A stretch of 64,000 bases of DNA from Comamonas testosteroni TK102 (GTDB taxonomy: Bacteria; Pseudomonadota; Gammaproteobacteria; Burkholderiales; Burkholderiaceae_C). Shown piece after piece: positions 46,563 to 54,719 of the stretch. The notes beneath the pieces were generated by a model that saw nothing but the letters and a program-made list of their open reading frames with translations, ran no database searches and had not been told where the DNA came from. The stretch spans positions 2,542,001 through 2,606,000 of the forward strand of contig NZ_CP006704.1 in assembly GCF_000739375.1 (NCBI RefSeq), written 5' to 3'. The translations under genes and the position numbers were made by a program. The first letter of the stretch is position 1. Each line of letters begins with the position of its first letter.

Positions 46563-47956
46563 TGGGCGTTGATCCGTTGCACCGGCTCCAGAATCCACGA
46601 AGGATCCAGCACCTCTGGCCAGGGCTGGTAGGCGCGGGCCATCAGATAGAACAGGTTCTTCTCGGGCGTGGGCAGCCAGTTGGCACGCTTTTCAGGGCCC
46701 GGGTCCGCGGGTTGCAACCAGATGTCCAGGCTGCCGTCGGCGTTGAACTTCATGCCCTTGGTGCGGTCGCCAATGGAGTAGCGGTTGATGGGGTTGTCCA
46801 CCATGTATTGGCCTCCGGTCACGAATTCATAGAGAGAGATGGACCAGAATGCATCGGCAGGCAGACGACCCTGGGGCAAATGCAGGCGATAGGCCCGGCC
46901 CTCGCCCAGTGCCTGGTGGTTGCCGTCGACGCTGGCGGCAAAGTAGGTGGCTTCCGCAGCCGCCAGGCCAAGGATGCCGCCCGACATGGCTGCCGACTGG
47001 GCACGCATGGCGTAGTTGTTGCCAAAGCCATCCGGCAGGCGATAAGGGGTCCAGCCGTTTCTGCGCCTGGGGTCAGCCGTCTTGCGATCGGCATTCAGGC
47101 GATTCTTGAGTTCGTTTTTCTCGATCTCGGGCGCCAGGTTCAGCCAGCGCTGCTGCACGGCCTCGGGCAGCTTGTCCCAGCTGCAGGCCTTGCCACAGAT
47201 GCCCACGCTGGCAAAGCGCTGCAGCAGCGCGTGTTCCGTGCCGGGAGGCGGGTTGCGGGCCAGGGCCTCATTGCTCACATCGACAAAGCGCCCCCAGTCC
47301 TGGGCTTGCGGCTTGATCTGCGGACGGTCTGCGCCGGTCCTGAGCACAGGTTCCATGCGAAAGCCGTCCTGCACGGCATGAGCGCTCTTGAGGTCATCTT
47401 CACCGGTGACCAGCACGCGCAGATTCAGATAGACATCCCGCGTGGGTGCGCGCACGATCTGGTCGACCTGAGGGATCTTGCCGCTCCAGCGCGGGCCGAC
47501 CAGGGCTACCTTGCGTGCCTTGGTGCCGCCAATGCGCCGGCCCACGTAGGTGAAGGTGTTGAGATCTGCACCAATCATGGCGATCACGTAGTAGCGGCCA
47601 TGGGTTTCGGGCAGGGACAGCACCAGGGGAGATTCCTCGAGATCCAGCCAGGCGGTGGAGTAGAAGGTGTCGCGAATAGGGCCGTTGGCCCAGCGGTCCT
47701 TGGGCGTGGCCAGGTGGCGCGAGTGGCGGAAGTGGTTGAGCGTGGTGGCGGTGGGGGAGCCCTTGACCTCCAGTGCTTCATGCCGCATTTTCATGAATTC
47801 CTGATAGGGGTAGGCGTAGAGCATGGCCTCGCGGATCAGGCTGTCCAGAGCCTGCTCTTCGGTGGCGGCGGGCGTCTGGGCATAGGCCATGCCCAGGCAA
47901 AGGCCCAATGCCGCAGCCGCCATGGCGCGCAGCCCGGCGCGGTTCAACTTTGACAT
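46559..47956 (-). CDS. exported DUF1254/DUF1214 protein
   Basis: 465 residues. Signal peptide ends LGMAYAQT. The DUF1254 part (about 35-180) contains LIREAMLYAYPYQEFMKM and LSLPETHGRYYVIAMIGAD; the C-terminal DUF1214 part has GNHQALGEGRAYRLHLPQG, AFWSISLYEF and ANWLPTPEKNLFYLMARAY. Such periplasmic proteins occur widely but have no assigned reaction. It shares an operon with an MBL-fold hydrolase and lies 124 bases after a DUF1329 gene. Confidence 0.88.
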   Translation of the reverse strand: MSKLNRAGLRAMAAAALGLCLGMAYAQTPAATEEQALDSLIREAMLYAYPYQEFMKMRHEALEVKGSPTATTLNHFRHSRHLATPKDRWANGPIRDTFYSTAWLDLEESPLVLSLPETHGRYYVIAMIGADLNTFTYVGRRIGGTKARKVALVGPRWSGKIPQVDQIVRAPTRDVYLNLRVLVTGEDDLKSAHAVQDGFRMEPVLRTGADRPQIKPQAQDWGRFVDVSNEALARNPPPGTEHALLQRFASVGICGKACSWDKLPEAVQQRWLNLAPEIEKNELKNRLNADRKTADPRRRNGWTPYRLPDGFGNNYAMRAQSAAMSGGILGLAAAEATYFAASVDGNHQALGEGRAYRLHLPQGRLPADAFWSISLYEFVTGGQYMVDNPINRYSIGDRTKGMKFNADGSLDIWLQPADPGPEKRANWLPTPEKNLFYLMARAYQPWPEVLDPSWILEPVQRINAQ

Positions 47957-48080
47957 GAGATTGAAATGGTGTGGTGGTGTTGATGACCGGGGCCGGTGCT
48001 TTCTTCATCCCGGCCCAGGCCTTTTTTGCGGCGAGCACCGCGTGCCGCGTGTGTCAGCGGCTCATGGAGGCGGCAGCTGC

Positions 48081-49466
48081 TCAGGTGCCGGCGTTGCGCG
48101 TGGCTTCAGGGGTGAACATGGAGGGATTCATATCTCCCTTGTTGAGCACGGGCCCCTTGGGGCGTTCCTGGAACAAGTTGTAGGCCACATAGCCGCCGCC
48201 GATCAGGTCGTGGTAGAAGGCCGTGCCTGCATGCCAGGCGTTGGAGTCGAACGCGTAGTAGTAATTGATGAGGCCTTGCTGCCACAGGTTGCCGCGTGCA
48301 TCGTAGAAGTCGCTCATCACGGCGTGGCCGGTGTCTTCGTCAAGGAAAAGCACACGCTTGCCATAGAGATGGCGATAGCCTTCCTTGAGCGTGGCTTCCA
48401 GCACCCAGACGCGGCGCAGTTCATAGCGCATGTAGTCGGGGTTGGCATGGCCGGGCTTGAGCAGATCGGCGTACTTCACGGTATTGGCGTGAATCCTGTA
48501 CGCGTTGGCGGGAATGTAGATCTCGTTCTTGCCCAGATTCTTCCAGTTGTAGCGCTCGGGCGAGCCATTGAAGAGACGGTCGGAGTCAATCGTCATCTTG
48601 GCGCCCACGCCGCCGCCCATGGGCTGGTCAAAGCCGTACTCGGGGATCTGGCGCACCCGGCGTGTACCCGGGTCATAGCTCCAGCCCAGACGCTTGTCCT
48701 TGCCGAAGTTGACCGGCTCACGGCTGACGCTGACCCCGCCTTTTTCGCGCTCGGGCAGCTTGACCGCATTCATGCCCTGGGCCATGGTGCCTTCCAGCGG
48801 CTTGCCGGCCTGCTCGGGGGAGTTCAGCAAGCTCATGCTGCGGTTGTCGGCGCGGCCGAAGACGGTGGAGCCATCCTGCATCACGTAGGCGTTGTCACGC
48901 AGTGTGTGTTCGGTGAACGAGCGCAGCGGAAACAGGTTGTTGAAGGCCAGCTCCATGCCGGTCTTGGGGAAGGGGAACGGTATGGCCCCCTTGACCGCGT
49001 TGTCGGCGCCCATTCCGTCGGCGCTGATCACGGCGTTCTGCGCATTGGCTTTGGCCGAGGCACAGGCAAAGTCCGGATAGCGGAAGTCGCGGTGACCCGG
49101 ATAGACGGGAATGCTGAAAGTCTTGGGGTAGCGCGCAAACATGGCCTTCTGGCCTTCGGTCAGATTGGCGGCGTACTTGGCAACATTCTCGGCCGTGATG
49201 GAGAACAGGGGCTTTTCATTGGCATAGGGGTCCACCGGGTGCTGGCCTGCATGCGGCGTGTACTGAATTCCAGGCGGCGTTCCCAGCCACTTGCCCGTGT
49301 ATTCGGGTACGCCGCTGGCGGTGCCGGCCTTTTCGGCACCGATACAGGTCAGGGACTTGCCCAGCTTTTCAATTTCTTCGGGGCTGCCTTTGGCGGCGGC
49401 TGCACCAGCCATGACGCTGGTCACGGTCAGCGCGATCAGGGCGCGGTAGCTCAGGTTGCTTTCCAT
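48081..49466 (-). CDS. exported DUF1329 protein
   Basis: 461 residues with a signal peptide (ALIALTVTSVMAGAAAAKG). The DUF1329 body includes TEGQKAMFARYPKTFSIPVYPGHRD, NAVKGAIPFPFP, GWSYDPGTRRVRQ, RRVWVLEATLKEGYRHLYGKR and the C-terminal AYNLFQERP. The family has a LolA/LolB-like outline and usually accompanies DUF1302 outer-membrane proteins in Pseudomonas and Comamonas; no DUF1302 gene is present here. ATG 49466 with GAGGA upstream. First gene of the minus-strand group with DUF1254 and MBL genes. Possible role in moving a hydrophobic substrate in the periplasm. Confidence 0.87.
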   Translation of the reverse strand: MESNLSYRALIALTVTSVMAGAAAAKGSPEEIEKLGKSLTCIGAEKAGTASGVPEYTGKWLGTPPGIQYTPHAGQHPVDPYANEKPLFSITAENVAKYAANLTEGQKAMFARYPKTFSIPVYPGHRDFRYPDFACASAKANAQNAVISADGMGADNAVKGAIPFPFPKTGMELAFNNLFPLRSFTEHTLRDNAYVMQDGSTVFGRADNRSMSLLNSPEQAGKPLEGTMAQGMNAVKLPEREKGGVSVSREPVNFGKDKRLGWSYDPGTRRVRQIPEYGFDQPMGGGVGAKMTIDSDRLFNGSPERYNWKNLGKNEIYIPANAYRIHANTVKYADLLKPGHANPDYMRYELRRVWVLEATLKEGYRHLYGKRVLFLDEDTGHAVMSDFYDARGNLWQQGLINYYYAFDSNAWHAGTAFYHDLIGGGYVAYNLFQERPKGPVLNKGDMNPSMFTPEATRNAGT

Positions 49467-49886
49467 CACGAATCCTCAAAGATGTATGTGTGCAGCATTT
49501 GCACTATCGATCTGCCCGCGAATCAGGCCAAGGTCTAGTCCAGGTCAGCTAGTCGCTGACTTGACGCCTGTCGATGAATTCAATGTTCAAGCGAGCTTTG
49601 CGGCTCACCATCGCTCGTTTGGACTAGCCCCTAAGGCCTAGCGAAGTCACCTCAGAGACAGACTGCCACTCCAGCCCTGCGTTGACCCGCTCGGGTAAGG
49701 GAAAACCTATGGCATCAGACCTCGGGAAAACCAAGATGAAGATGCGCTCGAGGGATATCGGGCGTACTGCTTTTGAAAGCGAAAGGCCGCCATGGGCCGG
49801 GCGACGTAGGCCGCAAGGACTAGCGTTGTCTGAAGACCCAGGTGGCGAAGTGCCTGCTTTGTTGTCAGGCCTTGTCCGTGCTGGAA
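49467..49886. promoter_or_regulatory. 420-base regulatory region upstream of the DUF1329 operon
   Basis: No credible gene. It contains an inverted repeat GTCAGC-N5-GCTGAC (49544-49560) about 80 bases upstream of the DUF1329 start. Five CTAG tetranucleotides occur (49535, 49549, 49624, 49638, 49820), notable because CTAG is generally scarce in bacterial DNA. Short open frames on the plus strand here have no ribosome site and no recognisable product. Confidence 0.55.
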
Positions 49887-50297
49887 TCAGCTGCCGGGCA
49901 TGCCAAACAGGTCATGCGCATCCAGCAGGGCCCAGGCAATCTCGGGCTTGCGCTCGAGCCCCTTGCGGATCGCGGCGGGAATGCTCTGACGTGTTTTGCG
50001 GCATAGACCCGGCAGGTCGCCGAGCTCGATCTGGATGCCGCGCATGGTGCGGACCTCGTTGTTGCCGGGGGTGATACGTATCTCCAGGCCCAGGAGCGCG
50101 TGAATGCGCTGCTGCATATGCTCGAGATCGACCAGGCTGCTGATGCTCTCCAGGCGCTGCAGCAGCTTTTTCTCTTCCTCGCGCGTGAGCTGCAGAATGC
50201 GCAGATCCGCATCCGGCGTGCTCAGCAGCTGCTCGCGCCGGCAGTCGCAGGCGCCGGGAGGGCATTCAACGCGGATGGGCAGAGGGGGCGGCTGCAT
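49887..50297 (-). CDS. conserved hypothetical protein with N-terminal cysteine cluster
   Basis: 136 residues, unrecognised. The N-terminus has VECPPGACDCRREQLL, in which C-x4-C-x-C could bind a metal, then a charged helix (LTREEEKKLLQRLESI) and a C-terminal part that looks globular (EIRITPGNNEVRTMRGIQIE). No signal peptide or membrane segment, so cytoplasmic. ATG 50297 is chosen; an upstream in-frame ATG would add about 12 residues (start FLCRP). Coding character is good (GC-rich third positions, no close rival frame). It is divergent from the metN gene 330 bases away. Confidence 0.65.
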   Translation of the reverse strand: MQPPPLPIRVECPPGACDCRREQLLSTPDADLRILQLTREEEKKLLQRLESISSLVDLEHMQQRIHALLGLEIRITPGNNEVRTMRGIQIELGDLPGLCRKTRQSIPAAIRKGLERKPEIAWALLDAHDLFGMPGS

Positions 50298-50625
50298 AGG
50301 GCGGCAGAGGAAACCAGGGGCAGATGCAAGCATGCTAAGGCCTGCGATGCCGTGCCGCCAGTGGGGGCAGGCCCGGGCAAGACCGGCATTTGCTGGCTTG
50401 CTGGCGGCGCCATAAGTGAATTCACTTGTCCCAGTTGCTCTCAGGTTTGCCTAGACTCAGGCATTATTGAGGGTTACTACTAAAAGTAGGCTGGCTTGAT
50501 CTGCCGGCATCTACCAGAACGAAAGCCTGCATTGCCCGCTGCCCGGCAGCGCTGCAGCTGGGATGGGAATAATCACTTTTTATAGCGTCAAACGCATTGC
50601 TCATGCGTGATTTGCGATATTTTTC
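50298..50625. other. 328-base divergent region upstream of metN
   Basis: Contains a perfect 14-bp palindrome AAGTGAATTCACTT (50414-50427) and AT-rich sequence near 50560-50620 suited to the metN promoter. No gene was seen. No SAM- or SAH-riboswitch pattern was recognised. Confidence 0.5.
50414..50427. promoter_or_regulatory. perfect 14-bp palindrome upstream of metN
   Basis: AAGTGAATTCACTT, about 200 bases before the metN ATG. Its TGAATTCA core recalls MetR half sites (TGAA/TTCA) without the usual spacer. Function as an operator is only suggested by the symmetry. Confidence 0.35.
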
Positions 50626-51672
50626 ATGATAGAAATTCGGGATTTATCCCTGACATACCAAGGCCCCAAGGGCCCGGTGCACGCCTTGCGTGGCATCAAT
50701 CTGGAAATCGCCTCGGGCGAGGTGTTCGGCATCATCGGCCGCTCCGGCGCGGGCAAAAGCTCGCTGGTGCGTTGCCTGAATCTGCTCAACCGCCCCACGG
50801 AAGGCAAGGTCATCGTCAACGGACGTGACCTCATGCAGCTGTCCGATGGCGAGCTGCGCGCCGCGCGCCGCGACATCGGCATGGTGTTCCAGCACTTCAA
50901 TCTGCTGTCCTCGCGTACCGTGTATGACAACGTGGCCCTGCCGCTGGAGCTGGCCGGTGTTTCCAAGGACGAGATTTACCAGCGTGTGACGCCGCTGCTG
51001 GAGCTGGTGGGCCTGGACCATCTGGCCGACCGCTATCCGGCCCAGATTTCCGGCGGCCAGAAACAGCGCGTGGGCATTGCCCGGGCACTGGCCAGCAATC
51101 CCAAGGTGCTGCTGAGCGACGAAGCCACTTCGGCGCTGGATCCCGAAACCACGCGCTCCATTCTGGATCTGCTGCGCAAGGTCAACCGCGAGCTGGGCGT
51201 GACCGTGGTGCTCATTACCCACCAGATGCTGGTGATCAAGCAGATCGCCGACCGCGTGGCCGTGATCGACGGCGGCGAGATTGCCGAGCTGGGGCCCGTG
51301 ATCGACGTTTTCACCCGCCCTCAGCAGACGATCACCAAGAGCCTGATCGACGAAATCGTGCCCCAGCAACTGCCCGAGTCGGTGATGAAGCGCGTGAACC
51401 AGCTGGCCGCCCAGCTGCAGCCCGGCCAGCAAGGCCAGCTGCTGCGCCTGTCCTATGCGGGCGAGAGCGCCTATCAGCCCATTTTGTCGCACCTGATTCG
51501 CGAGCTGGGTCTGGATCTGTCGATTCTGCACGGCCAGATCGACGAGATCCAGGAGCAGACCTTTGGCTCGCTGGCGGTCTACGCCAGCGGCGAGGCCGCC
51601 AAGATTGACGCGGCCGTGGAGCACCTGCGTGCCAGCGGTGTGCAAGTGCAGATCGTGTCCAGCAAGGATTGA
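50626..51672 (+). CDS. metN: D-methionine ABC importer, ATP-binding protein
   Basis: 348 residues. Walker [10 protein letters not shown] at 38-46, Q-loop [14 protein letters not shown], signature [15 protein letters not shown] at about 143 and Walker [15 protein letters not shown] at about 160. The C-terminal NIL domain (from about 260; [19 protein letters not shown]) binds methionine for trans-inhibition. Full length. The ATG at 50626 has no clear Shine-Dalgarno sequence upstream, only an AT-rich stretch. Works with MetI and MetQ encoded downstream to import L- and D-methionine. Confidence 0.96.
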   Translation: MIEIRDLSLTYQGPKGPVHALRGINLEIASGEVFGIIGRSGAGKSSLVRCLNLLNRPTEGKVIVNGRDLMQLSDGELRAARRDIGMVFQHFNLLSSRTVYDNVALPLELAGVSKDEIYQRVTPLLELVGLDHLADRYPAQISGGQKQRVGIARALASNPKVLLSDEATSALDPETTRSILDLLRKVNRELGVTVVLITHQMLVIKQIADRVAVIDGGEIAELGPVIDVFTRPQQTITKSLIDEIVPQQLPESVMKRVNQLAAQLQPGQQGQLLRLSYAGESAYQPILSHLIRELGLDLSILHGQIDEIQEQTFGSLAVYASGEAAKIDAAVEHLRASGVQVQIVSSKD

Positions 51673-51677
51673 GAGCG

Positions 51678-52343
51678 ATGTTTGAGAATTTTTCGGAAAT
51701 GATGCTCCAGCTGCTGCTGGATTCCTTCTGGGAGACGCTGATCATGGTCGGCATCTCGGGCCTGATCGGCGGTCTGATCGGTATTCCGCTGGGCGTCTTC
51801 CTGCGCCTGACCGACCATGGCGGCATCTTGCAGAACGGTCCGGCCAACAAGGTCGTGGGCTGGATCGTGAATGCGCTGCGCTCTACCCCCTTCATCATCT
51901 TGCTGGTGGCCATCATTCCGCTGACGCGCCTGATCACGGGCTCCTCCATCGGCACCTGGGCGGCCGTGGTGCCGCTGACGATTGCGGCGGCGCCGTTTGT
52001 GGCCCGTCTGGTGGAAACCGCCTTGCGCGAGGTCGATGGCGGCCTGATCGAGGCGGCCCAGTCCATGGGCGCAACCACCGGCCAGATCGTCTGGAAGGTG
52101 CTGCTGCCCGAGGCGCTGCCCGGCATCGTCGCGGGCCTGACCATCAGCTTCGTCAGCCTGACCGGCTACTCGGCCATGGCGGGCGCCATTGGCGGCGGCG
52201 GCCTGGGCGATCTGGGTATCCGCTACGGCTACCAGCGCTTCTTGCCCGACGTGATGCTGGTCGTGGTGATCATTCTGATCTTCTTTGTGCAGGCCATTCA
52301 AAGCCTGGGCGATTGGGCCGTGCGACGCCTGAGCCATCGCTGA
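51678..52343 (+). CDS. metI: D-methionine ABC importer, permease
   Basis: 221-residue inner-membrane protein with five helices and the EAA loop LIEAAQSMGATTGQIVWKVLLPEALP. Hydrophobic segments include LIMVGISGLIGGLIGIPLGV and VLLPEALPGIVAGLTISFV. ATG 51678 is five bases after the metN stop; an earlier TTG overlap is unlikely. Length matches MetI. Confidence 0.95.
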   Translation: MFENFSEMMLQLLLDSFWETLIMVGISGLIGGLIGIPLGVFLRLTDHGGILQNGPANKVVGWIVNALRSTPFIILLVAIIPLTRLITGSSIGTWAAVVPLTIAAAPFVARLVETALREVDGGLIEAAQSMGATTGQIVWKVLLPEALPGIVAGLTISFVSLTGYSAMAGAIGGGGLGDLGIRYGYQRFLPDVMLVVVIILIFFVQAIQSLGDWAVRRLSHR

Positions 52344-52486
52344 GCCGCGGTGCACATTACCAAAAATTAAGAAAAGGGGGGCGGCCCGGAAACAGGCTGC
52401 CCCCTCTAAAATGCAGGTTCAAGATTTTTTGAAAGGCCGCTCTTGATCAAGGGTGGCCATGATTTTTTCTGGGTAGATAACAGCAA

Positions 52487-52795
52487 ATGATGGATGGTTT
52501 GATAACCGGCCGACTCACCGGCGTTCCCGAGAGTCGCGTAGACCGCAACCGCCGCCCCTATATGGTGGCTCGCATGCGGGCCAACGCAGGCGACGGCTCC
52601 TCGATTCCCGTGAATATCGTCGCTTTCGACAACGCACCTTGCGCCGTGCTGCGCAGCCTCTGCGAAGGCGATGCGATTGCCCTGCGCGGCAGCTTCACGC
52701 CCAAGGTCTGGATCGACAGGCAGGACGAGTCCCATGCCGTGCTCGACGTGGTGGCACAGCAGGTGCTGGCTGCGCCCTCGATGTCCGACCTCTGA
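52487..52795 (+). CDS. small SSB-like OB-fold protein
   Basis: 102 residues resembling the OB-fold of single-stranded-DNA-binding proteins: GLITGRLTGVPESRVDRNR, MVARMRAN, IPVNIVAFDNAPCAVLRSL, EGDAIALRGSFTPKVWIDRQ. It lacks the acidic C-terminal tail of true SSB (it ends in SMSDL) and is shorter. It may bind ssDNA or RNA, or be a PriB/SSB-related accessory factor. Curiously it lies between metI and metQ, about 140 bases after metI, and has its own strong terminator. It may be expressed separately from the importer. Confidence 0.75.
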   Translation: MMDGLITGRLTGVPESRVDRNRRPYMVARMRANAGDGSSIPVNIVAFDNAPCAVLRSLCEGDAIALRGSFTPKVWIDRQDESHAVLDVVAQQVLAAPSMSDL

Positions 52796-52816
52796 TGGCC
52801 TGCACCGCGCCACACA

Positions 52817-52847
52817 AGCCCGCTACCGTGAAGGAGCGGGCTTTTTT
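52817..52847 (+). terminator. intrinsic terminator after the SSB-like gene
   Basis: Perfect stem AGCCCGCT / AGCGGGCT with a ten-base loop and six T. About 20 bases after the stop. Confidence 0.9.
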
Positions 52848-53000
52848 GTGGGCGCTCAGCCCGCGGCATTCAACGCATCCGGGCTTGCATGGCCAATCCG
52901 TAGTTTGCATCTGAGCAATCTGTCTAAGAAACAGCGCTCGGGCAGCTGAAACTGGCGCTACAGTCTTAGCCACTCTCAATCTTCCGTACAAGGAATCTGC

Positions 53001-53801
53001 ATGTTGAACAAGCGCTCGCTTTTGCGCACCACATTGGCCGTGGCTGCTGCGGCCACGCTGGGCTTTGCCGCCCAGGCCCAGGACAAGACCATCAAGATCG
53101 GCGTGACCGCCGGTCCTCACGCGCAGATCATGGAAGTGGTGAAGAAGGTCGCCGCCAGGAACGGCCTGAACCTCAAGGTCATCGAGTTCGGCGACTATGT
53201 CCAGCCCAATGCGGCACTGGCCGCCGGCGATCTGGATGCCAACAGCTACCAGCACCGTCCCTATCTGGATGCCCAGATCAAGGATCGCGGCTACAAGATC
53301 GGCTGGGTGGCCGACACGGTGAATTTCCCCATCGGCATCTATTCCAAGAAGATCAAGGCCTTGTCCGAGCTGTCCACGGGCGCCAAGTTCGGCATTCCCA
53401 ACGATCCCACCAATGGCGGCCGCGCGCTGCTGCTGCTGCAGACCCAGGGTCTGATCAAGCTCAAGGAGGGCGCGGGCCTGAAGGCCACACCGCTGGATGT
53501 GGTCTCCAACCCCAAGAAGCTCAGGTTTGTCGAGCTGGATGCGGCCCAGCTGCCACGTTCGCTGGACGACCTGGAGGCCTCCACCGTCAACACCAATTTC
53601 GCGATCTCTGCCGGTCTGAATCCCAAGAAGGATGCGATTGCGCTGGAGTCGGCCAAGAACCCCTATGTGAACATCATGGTGGTGCGCGATGCCGACAAGA
53701 ACCAGCCCTGGGTCGCCCAGCTGATCAAGTCCTATCACTCCGACGAGGTGCGCCAGTTCATCGACAAGGAGTTCAAGGGCTCGGTCTTCCCGGCGTTCTG
53801 A
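53001..53801 (+). CDS. metQ: D-methionine ABC importer, substrate-binding protein
   Basis: 266 residues of the NlpA/MetQ family. Signal peptide ends GFAAQAQDK; no lipobox cysteine is present, so it looks like a soluble periplasmic protein rather than the lipoprotein form of E. coli. Body motifs are IKIGVTAGPHAQIMEVVKK, GDYVQPNAALAAGDLDANSYQH, FGIPNDPTNGGRALLLLQ and VNIMVVRDADKNQPW. AAGGAAT lies upstream of the ATG. Separated from metNI by the SSB-like gene and a terminator, so it has its own promoter. Confidence 0.94.
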   Translation: MLNKRSLLRTTLAVAAAATLGFAAQAQDKTIKIGVTAGPHAQIMEVVKKVAARNGLNLKVIEFGDYVQPNAALAAGDLDANSYQHRPYLDAQIKDRGYKIGWVADTVNFPIGIYSKKIKALSELSTGAKFGIPNDPTNGGRALLLLQTQGLIKLKEGAGLKATPLDVVSNPKKLRFVELDAAQLPRSLDDLEASTVNTNFAISAGLNPKKDAIALESAKNPYVNIMVVRDADKNQPWVAQLIKSYHSDEVRQFIDKEFKGSVFPAF

Positions 53802-53861
53802 TGACCTCCTGAGGCGCTTGCAGGCTGTCTCCTTGATGGGGCGGTCGGGCATCGAACCAGG

Positions 53862-53884
53862 CGCTGCACTTGCAGCGTTTTTTT
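53862..53884 (+). terminator. intrinsic terminator of metQ
   Basis: Stem CGCTGC / GCAGCG with ACTT loop followed by seven T, about 60 bases after the metQ stop. Confidence 0.85.
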
Positions 53885-53980
53885 ACTGCTCTTCATTGCA
53901 TAGCTGCTAACGCATGTTGTTATTGGGTTTCAGGTAGAAAACAACCTGAAATCCTTTACTGGATTGCGTTGGCTGCTCAT

Positions 53981-54694
53981 TTATTCAAGAGTCTGAAACC
54001 ACTCGGCGATAGGGGCACGGGTCGTGCGCGTCTGGTTGACGGGGGCGGACTCGTCGGCCCAGCCCAGGGCCAGGCCGCAGACGATGTGCTTGCTGTCGGC
54101 CAGGCCCAGCACGCGGCGCACGGTGGCCGGGTACGAGGCCAGGGCGCCGATGGCGCAGCTGCCCAGGCCCATGGCGGCGGCGGCCAGTTGCAGGCCGTAG
54201 AGGGTCATGCCCAGGTCCATATAGCCGCCGGGGCCGTAATGGGCGTCGATGGTGACGACCAGCGCCACGGGCGCATCGAAGAAACGGTAGTTGCGCGCAA
54301 ATTGCGCTTCGCGTCCGGCGCGGTCGTCGCGCGCCACGCCCAGGGCGCCGTAAAGCGCCTGGGCCGAAGCCACCTGGCGCTTGCGCAGCTGCATGGGCAT
54401 GGGGCGCGGAAAGTAGGCGTAGTCCTCGCATTCGGGCACCTGGCTTTCAACGTCCTGCAGCAGGGCGGCAGTGAGTTGCTCGCGCAGCTTGCCACGCACC
54501 GCGATCAGCTGGCCTGGCTGCAGATTGCCGCCGCTGGGCGCCTGGCGCGCCGTCAGCAGCAACTGATGCAGCAGCGCATCTGGCACGGCATCGGGCAGGA
54601 AAGCACGTGTCGAGCGGCGCTGCTGCATCAGCGCCATGCCTGCCGGCAAGTCGAAGTCTTCAGATGTTTTTGCGACTGAACCGTTGCTGGACAT
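53981..54694 (-). CDS. nitroreductase-family flavoprotein (last gene of the bio-linked operon)
   Basis: 237 residues. FMN-binding motifs are QQRRSTRAFLPDAVPDAL (21-39), TARQAPSGGNLQPGQ and the C-terminal LAAAAMGLGSCAIGAL and CGLALGWAD. This matches oxygen-insensitive nitroreductases and related NAD(P)H:FMN oxidoreductases. It starts 26 bases downstream of the thiolase stop on the same strand and appears to belong to the bioMNY-ligase-thiolase operon. In that setting it might reduce an enoyl or other unsaturated intermediate, but this is inference. Confidence 0.87.
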   Translation of the reverse strand: MSSNGSVAKTSEDFDLPAGMALMQQRRSTRAFLPDAVPDALLHQLLLTARQAPSGGNLQPGQLIAVRGKLREQLTAALLQDVESQVPECEDYAYFPRPMPMQLRKRQVASAQALYGALGVARDDRAGREAQFARNYRFFDAPVALVVTIDAHYGPGGYMDLGMTLYGLQLAAAAMGLGSCAIGALASYPATVRRVLGLADSKHIVCGLALGWADESAPVNQTRTTRAPIAEWFQTLE

Positions 54695-54719
54695 GAGGTA
54701 ATAGCTATCAAAAATGAAT

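Noticed and set aside
46544..49538. Two long plus-strand open frames (469 and 549 residues)
   Set aside because: Antisense to the DUF1254 and DUF1329 genes, which have signal peptides and ribosome sites.
49682..50074. Plus-strand open frame upstream of the DUF1329 operon
   Set aside because: No ribosome site, arginine/glycine-rich shadow character, overlaps a better minus-strand gene.
52370..52410. GC-rich hairpin after metI as terminator
   Set aside because: Stem contains a G-T pair and lacks a T-tract on the plus strand, so it was not listed as a terminator.
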